A stretch of DNA of 64,000 bases, from the NCBI RefSeq assembly GCF_000368065.1, contig NZ_KB851203.1, positions 372,001 to 436,000 of the forward strand. The letters are read 5' to 3'. The notes under the pieces were generated by a model that worked only from the letters and a program-made list of their open reading frames with translations, searched no databases and was not told the origin of the DNA. This DNA comes from Acinetobacter seifertii (lineage in GTDB: Bacteria; Pseudomonadota; Gammaproteobacteria; Pseudomonadales; Moraxellaceae). Made by a program: the position numbers and the translations under genes. Below are positions 59,746 through 64,000 of the stretch, in pieces; position 1 is the stretch's first letter, and each line of letters begins with the position of its first letter.

Positions 59746-60033
59746 GTGGTTCAGTATCTTAACCAAGAGTTAATTGTTTCAGGCAAAATCGATTTTGAGA
59801 ATGCTGAACAACAATACCAAGCTGGATTGGCAATTATTAAAAAGCAGACAAGCTTTCCTCTAATTGTTGATTTAAAACAGCTTGAGCATGGTAATACGTT
59901 AGCATTGGCTGTGTTAGTTCAATGGTTACGTCAGACTCCACAGAAGTCTGGATTACATTTTAAAAATGTTCCAGAGAAGATGCTGAAAATCATTCAAGCT
60001 TGCCATTTGCAAGAAGATCTACATTTGGTCTGA
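59746..60033 (+). CDS. mlaB: STAS-domain protein MlaB
   Basis: A 95-residue STAS-domain protein that binds MlaF and supports the complex. Start is GTG at 59746 with an AGGTGAAG site. The helix with 'LEHGNTLALAVLVQWLRQTPQKSG' holds the STAS loop, with Asn-Thr in place of the usual Ser/Thr region. Last gene of mlaFEDCB; no mlaA in the window. Confidence 0.88.
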   Translation: MVQYLNQELIVSGKIDFENAEQQYQAGLAIIKKQTSFPLIVDLKQLEHGNTLALAVLVQWLRQTPQKSGLHFKNVPEKMLKIIQACHLQEDLHLV

Positions 60034-60045
60034 TGATGCAAAAAT

Positions 60046-60078
60046 AAAAAAAGCACCTAAATTTAGGTGCTTTTTTTA
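60046..60078 (+). terminator. Terminator of the mla operon
   Basis: A near-continuous palindrome (AGCACCTAAA with TTTAGGTGCT, 60052-60071), A-run before and T-run after. Confidence 0.85.
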
Positions 60079-60107
60079 TATAAAGAATGGGTGGATAAGA
60101 ACAGACT

Positions 60108-61121
60108 TTAAATCCATTTTTTCCAGCGGAAGTAAATGATAGGGCCAATAAAAAAGCCGACAATAATTAATAGCACTGCGATAAAACTACTTTTACCATG
60201 AGCAAAAGGCAATACTTCAGTGTTCATACCATAGATACTCGCGATCAGCATTGGCGGCGCTAACATACTTGGTAAAATCGAGAATCGACGAATCGTATCG
60301 TTTTGTTCTGTGTTAATGAACCCAGAAGTTGTATCAAGCAAGAATCGTACTTTTTGGAATAAGAACGCATCATGTTCTACAAGTGAGCGGACATCTTCAC
60401 TGAGCTCTCGGATATCTGCATCGTAGATGTGACTACCTAAGGCGCGTGGACGAGATAAAAACGTTAAGACCCGACGTAAATCAATTAAACAAAGTTGTGC
60501 TTTTCCAAGCATGTCTTCTTGTTGCGCCAAGCGGGTAATCATGTCATCAAGGTCTAAAATTTTCTCACGTTGATGGTTGTTAAGAACCTCAGTGGAGTAT
60601 TTTTCTAGATCCTTGTGGATATCTTCTAAGATATCCGCAAGCTCATCTAGCTTTGCTTCAAGCAGTCCTAATAAAATCCAAGTTGGATCTTTATAATCCA
60701 TTTCATAGTCGTTACGGCGAGCTCGGGCACGAAATGCACGAAACGCGACGAGCTTTTCACCGCGTAACGTAAATAAGCGATCTTTGTGTAAAATGAATGC
60801 TACGGTTTGTACCATGGCAAGCATATGTGATGACTCTTCAGCATCTCCATCGACCTGATAATTTTTATTTTTCGTTAAAAAATAGGTGCTGATATGCAAA
60901 ATACCGTCATCATCGCGGTAGAATCGAGCAGAAGAAGAAATGTCTTCTAGGGACTTTAGTGTAGGTAAGTTCTGATCGTAGGCATCTAAGACCCATTGTT
61001 GTTCTTCTTGAGAGGGTGCAATTAGATCAAGCCATACTAATTCGGGATGTAGATCAAATCCACCGTTGATGGTGGCATCTTCCAGACTTCCGCGTTCTGT
61101 GGCATAAAAGGCTTCAAGCAT
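60108..61121 (-). CDS. CorA-family magnesium/cation transporter
   Basis: A 337-residue CorA-type protein. A large N-terminal cytosolic domain with a long helix precedes two C-terminal membrane helices, the first ending in the family selectivity motif Tyr-Gly-Met-Asn ('ASIYGMNTEVLPF'). It likely forms a pentamer for Mg2+ or related ions. The start at 61121 follows a GAGGA site; the longer frame adds residues with no match to the family. Confidence 0.9.
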   Translation of the reverse strand: MLEAFYATERGSLEDATINGGFDLHPELVWLDLIAPSQEEQQWVLDAYDQNLPTLKSLEDISSSARFYRDDDGILHISTYFLTKNKNYQVDGDAEESSHMLAMVQTVAFILHKDRLFTLRGEKLVAFRAFRARARRNDYEMDYKDPTWILLGLLEAKLDELADILEDIHKDLEKYSTEVLNNHQREKILDLDDMITRLAQQEDMLGKAQLCLIDLRRVLTFLSRPRALGSHIYDADIRELSEDVRSLVEHDAFLFQKVRFLLDTTSGFINTEQNDTIRRFSILPSMLAPPMLIASIYGMNTEVLPFAHGKSSFIAVLLIIVGFFIGPIIYFRWKKWI

Positions 61122-61278
61122 GTGTCTTTTTTCCTCACGCAGTCTGATGGAAATTGATGGGTGTATTTTAGACAAGGATTTGCCGAAAAACACTTGCCAA
61201 TACACTATTTTGCAAAAAAAAACTCTGTCGATAGTCTAGTTTGTCAGCATGACAGTTCAATAAAACGGTTTTTATACT

Positions 61279-61860
61279 ATGAATTCAATTTGCATTTTCT
61301 GTGGTTCATCTTTAGGTTCAGACCCAATCTTTCAACAAATTGCTCAATTAACCGGTCAAACTATTGCCAAGCAAGGTAAAACTCTCGTTTATGGCGGTGG
61401 TCGTTCAGGTTTGATGGGTGTTGTCGCTGATAGTGCTTTGCAAGCCGGTGGGCAGGTCATTGGCGTCATTCCTCGTGCTTTAGTCGATCGCGAGTTAGCT
61501 CATCCCGGACTGACAAAGTTATATGTCGTCGAGAATATGCATGAGCGTAAGACCAAAATGGCAGATCTGTCGGACGGTTTTATTGCGTTACCAGGTGGGG
61601 CAGGTACATTGGAAGAAATCTTTGAACAATGGACATGGGCACAATTAGGTATTCATCAAAAGCCGTGTGCTTTTCTAAATGTAGCGGGCTTTTATGAAGA
61701 TTTGCTTAAAATGGTTCAAGGAACTGTAGATAAAGGTTTTAGTCAGGCACGGTTCGCTGATAAATTGATCGCTTCGGATAAAATTGAGGATATTCTTCAA
61801 CAATTTGAACAATATCAACCACCAGCTCCAAAATGGGCTAATGCAGATGTTCAACCATAA
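61279..61860 (+). CDS. LOG-family nucleotide phosphoribohydrolase
   Basis: A 193-residue TIGR00730/LOG protein with 'IFCGSSLGSDPIF', 'VYGGGRSGLMGVVAD', 'ENMHERKTKMADLSDGFIALPGG' and Pro-Gly-Gly-Ala-Gly-Thr-Leu-Glu-Glu. The family splits nucleoside monophosphates to base plus ribose 5-phosphate; in plants the product is active cytokinin. In bacteria it likely acts in nucleotide salvage. It is followed on the same strand by a NUDIX gene 14 bases later. Confidence 0.9.
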   Translation: MNSICIFCGSSLGSDPIFQQIAQLTGQTIAKQGKTLVYGGGRSGLMGVVADSALQAGGQVIGVIPRALVDRELAHPGLTKLYVVENMHERKTKMADLSDGFIALPGGAGTLEEIFEQWTWAQLGIHQKPCAFLNVAGFYEDLLKMVQGTVDKGFSQARFADKLIASDKIEDILQQFEQYQPPAPKWANADVQP

Positions 61861-61874
61861 ACGAGGTTAAATCG

Positions 61875-62273
61875 GTGAAAATAATTACGGTCGCCGCTGC
61901 GGTGATCTTAAATGAGCACAATGAATTATTACTGGTTAGAAAGCGTGATACACAAGCTTTTATGCAAGTAGGCGGTAAGCTGGAGCCGAATGAGGCTCCG
62001 GAAACAGCCATACAACGTGAAATTCTGGAAGAAGTTGGCAGCTCTTGTGTAATAGAGCAGTTTATAGGACAGTTTGAGACAGCAGCTGCTAATGAGCCAG
62101 ATCATACGCTGATTAGCCATTTATATTTGGTTCGATTAAAACAGTCTCCACAAATTGCAGCCGAAATTGCTGAAATGAAGTGGATAAAATTTAATGATTC
62201 CGAAACTAAACTTGCGCCATTAACCAAAGAAATAGTAATTCCATGGTGTGAGCAAAACTTATCTGCAATTTAA
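61875..62273 (+). CDS. NUDIX hydrolase
   Basis: A 132-residue NUDIX protein. The NUDIX box is present (G-x5-E-x7-R-E-x2-E-E-x-G, from about residue 36: 'GGKLEPNEAPETAIQREILEEVG'). The start is GTG at 61875 with a GAGGTTAAAT site. Such small enzymes hydrolyse nucleoside diphosphate derivatives, perhaps for housecleaning. Substrate unknown. Convergent with comF. Confidence 0.88.
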   Translation: MKIITVAAAVILNEHNELLLVRKRDTQAFMQVGGKLEPNEAPETAIQREILEEVGSSCVIEQFIGQFETAAANEPDHTLISHLYLVRLKQSPQIAAEIAEMKWIKFNDSETKLAPLTKEIVIPWCEQNLSAI

Positions 62274-62278
62274 TAATT

Positions 62279-62914
62279 TTAATATGATGTAGATGAGGCA
62301 GCAGCTAGGCAGTTTGCATAAATAGATGTGCACCCTAGCTGTTTTAGCACTAGACTTAAAGCGGAAATTGAACTTCCTGTTGTGATCACATCATCAATAA
62401 TCAGCACACGACGGTAGCGCCGTTTTTCTTGAGGTATCGCAACAAATTGCTGTTCAATATTTTCAAATCTTTCGAGTCGAGATAATCCTTTTTGTGAACG
62501 CTCATTGAGGCGTTGGACAGGCTGCCAAACGGGTATTCTTAATTGTTTACTTAGAAGCTTGGCAAGTAATAATGATTGATTAAAACCTCGCTCCGTTAGA
62601 CGCTCTTTAGAAATGGGCATCGGTACTATGGCTTGTACCTTAGGAAATTTTAATTGCTGTAAAATTTCAGCAAGTAGGGTTTGGTAATGTAATTTCTGTT
62701 CATATTTAAACTGCTGAATTATGCGGTTAATTGGATAGGCATAATGACAGGCCACAAGAACAGATAGATCATTACGCTGAACTGCCTGCTTAAGCCATGG
62801 TAGTTGTTCCCAACATTCTTTACAAAGCGAGTGCTTACCCCGCGTTCCTATTTCACATAACAGGCAAGGGGACAATAACTGAAAAGGATATTGAGGATTG
62901 AACAACTTAAACAT
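62279..62914 (-). CDS. comF: ComF-family phosphoribosyltransferase-like protein
   Basis: A 211-residue ComF. An N-terminal zinc-type Cys cluster ('CLLCEIGTRGKHSLCKECW') is followed by a phosphoribosyltransferase domain with 'VLIIDDVITTGSSI' and 'ERGFNQSLLLAKLLSKQL'. ComF is needed for DNA uptake in several naturally competent bacteria, and Acinetobacter is competent; the biochemical role is not settled. Its start overlaps the recG end by eight bases. Confidence 0.9.
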   Translation of the reverse strand: MFKLFNPQYPFQLLSPCLLCEIGTRGKHSLCKECWEQLPWLKQAVQRNDLSVLVACHYAYPINRIIQQFKYEQKLHYQTLLAEILQQLKFPKVQAIVPMPISKERLTERGFNQSLLLAKLLSKQLRIPVWQPVQRLNERSQKGLSRLERFENIEQQFVAIPQEKRRYRRVLIIDDVITTGSSISALSLVLKQLGCTSIYANCLAAASSTSY

Positions 62915-64000
62915 AAGCGTATCGGGGTGCTTCAGGTAGCCAGCGTTTCAAGAGGGCATCAGCTTGTTGTGGATAGTCTTTTAGAACCTGTTGTGCAACA
63001 TAATGCGCTTGACTCAGTAAATGATCATCTCGTTCTAAACGTGCGACTCTAAACCCCATGTCACCTGTTTGTTTTGTTCCTAATAATTCACCCGGACCTC
63101 TTAGTTCAAGGTCTTTTTCTGCAATCACAAAGCCATCGTTACTTTCTCTTAAAATCGAAAGTCTTTCTTGCCCATTTTGTGAAAGTGGTGGTTTATAAAG
63201 AAGAACACAAAAACTAGCCTTTGCACCTCGTCCGACACGACCACGTAATTGGTGTAGCTGTGAAAGGCCTAAACGCTCAGCATTTTCAATAACCATAATC
63301 GAAGCGTTGGGTACATCTACCCCAACCTCAATGACAGTTGTGGCAATTAAGAGCTGTAGTTCGTTATTTTTAAATGCTTGCATAACAGATTGCTTTTCAT
63401 CAGCTTTCATTTTGCCATGAACCAAACCGATATTAAGTTCAGGAAAGCGCTCTCTCATTTCTTGATAGGTAGCTTCCGCGGCTTGGGCATCTAAAGTTTC
63501 GGACTGTTCAACCAGAGTACATACCCAGTAAGCTTGTTTGCCTTCTCGACAATTTGTAGCAATTCGATTTAGCACTTCTTCACGACGGTCTAGCGGAATC
63601 GTGACTGTCTGAATTGGTGTACGACCTGGTGGTAATTCATCAATAATGGATGTGTCTAAATCGCCATAAGCACTCATTGCTAATGTTCTAGGAATTGGCG
63701 TTGCAGTCATGACCAATTGATGTGGAGTAAGTTGTTCAGCACCTTTATTGCGTAGAGCTAACCGTTGGTCTACCCCAAAACGATGCTGCTCATCAATAAT
63801 CACAAGCCCTAACTTTGCAAACTCAACATTATCCTGAAATAAGGCATGAGTACCTACAATCAGTTCGGCATGACCTTCTTTAATTTGTTGTTCAGCCTGT
63901 GCTCGCGCTTTACCTTTTTGTTTGCCAGATAACCAAGCTACCGTAATGCCTAAAGGTTCAAACCAACGTTTAAAATTTAAATAATGCTGCTCTGCCAAAA
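62907..64000 (-). CDS. recG: ATP-dependent DNA helicase RecG, C-terminal part
   Basis: The C-terminal 364 or so residues of RecG; the start lies beyond the right edge. Helicase motifs: Asp-Glu-Gln-His ('LVIIDEQHRFGVDQR'), 'MTATPIPRTLAMSAYGDLD', 'VEVGVDVPNASIMVIENAERLGL' and 'QLRGRVGRG', then the TRG region. It remodels stalled replication forks and Holliday junctions. It is upstream of comF and overlaps it. Confidence 0.95.
   Translation of the reverse strand, partial: LAEQHYLNFKRWFEPLGITVAWLSGKQKGKARAQAEQQIKEGHAELIVGTHALFQDNVEFAKLGLVIIDEQHRFGVDQRLALRNKGAEQLTPHQLVMTATPIPRTLAMSAYGDLDTSIIDELPPGRTPIQTVTIPLDRREEVLNRIATNCREGKQAYWVCTLVEQSETLDAQAAEATYQEMRERFPELNIGLVHGKMKADEKQSVMQAFKNNELQLLIATTVIEVGVDVPNASIMVIENAERLGLSQLHQLRGRVGRGAKASFCVLLYKPPLSQNGQERLSILRESNDGFVIAEKDLELRGPGELLGTKQTGDMGFRVARLERDDHLLSQAHYVAQQVLKDYPQQADALLKRWLPEAPRYAYV

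Overview
The window reads as chromosome of Acinetobacter, most likely the A. baumannii / A. calcoaceticus complex. The evidence is a low-GC gammaproteobacterial gene set, a 409-residue MdfA-type exporter matching CraA, the gene order mdaB-ygiN, an astCADBE operon headed by gdhA, an mlaFEDCB operon whose MlaD carries an insertion in its MCE domain, and many small lipoproteins. No rRNA, tRNA, CRISPR array, insertion sequence or prophage was seen. The species call is by protein recognition and gene order only.

Layout. 1-9.3 kb: tail of an FAD-linked oxidase, two paralogous lipoproteins flanking mdaB-ygiN, craA, a FUSC-family membrane protein, sodC, an AI-2E family permease, an orphan ParA-like ATPase and a membrane-anchored PD-(D/E)XK protein. 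9.4-14.6 kb: secreted protein, lipoprotein, methyltransferase, alpha/beta-hydrolase-like protein, amino-acid permease. 14.6-23.2 kb: a 1-kb AT-rich leader, then gdhA-astC-astA-astD-astB-astE, which takes arginine to glutamate, succinate and ammonia and on to 2-oxoglutarate. 23.2-27.3 kb: a subtilisin-like secreted protease with a small membrane protein upstream, flanked by two secreted Ala/Lys-rich repeat proteins. 27.4-31.5 kb: two LysR regulators, an amino-acid racemase, an EamA exporter and a YciI-like protein.

31.59-35.10 kb holds the most notable system: a complete retron inserted between the yciI-like gene and glyS. It has a sigma70-like promoter, a folded msr-msd non-coding RNA, a retron reverse transcriptase (NAxxH, YADD, VTG motifs), a PtuA-like ABC/OLD-type ATPase and a PtuB-like HNH endonuclease. 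The three genes are tightly packed and end at one terminator. The gene order matches anti-phage retrons of the Ec78 (Eco7) / Vc95 kind. The family is known; this RNA and this locus are the part that may be undescribed. The genes look more AT-rich than their neighbours, which suggests acquisition by transfer.

35.1-49.1 kb: glyQS, small membrane and secreted proteins, a radical-SAM/helix-hairpin-helix gene pair of unknown DNA function, an HPP-CBS protein, a PspC-domain protein, an acyl-CoA dehydrogenase, a large lipoprotein and aroE. 49.2-64 kb: hemF, ribA, dxs, a suhB-type phosphatase, a DEAD-box RNA helicase with a repetitive Arg/Gly-rich tail and a long folded leader, a 56-residue membrane protein, the mla lipid-transport operon, a CorA-type transporter, a LOG-family hydrolase, a NUDIX hydrolase, comF, and recG running off the right edge. 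Rho-independent terminators separate most transcription units.
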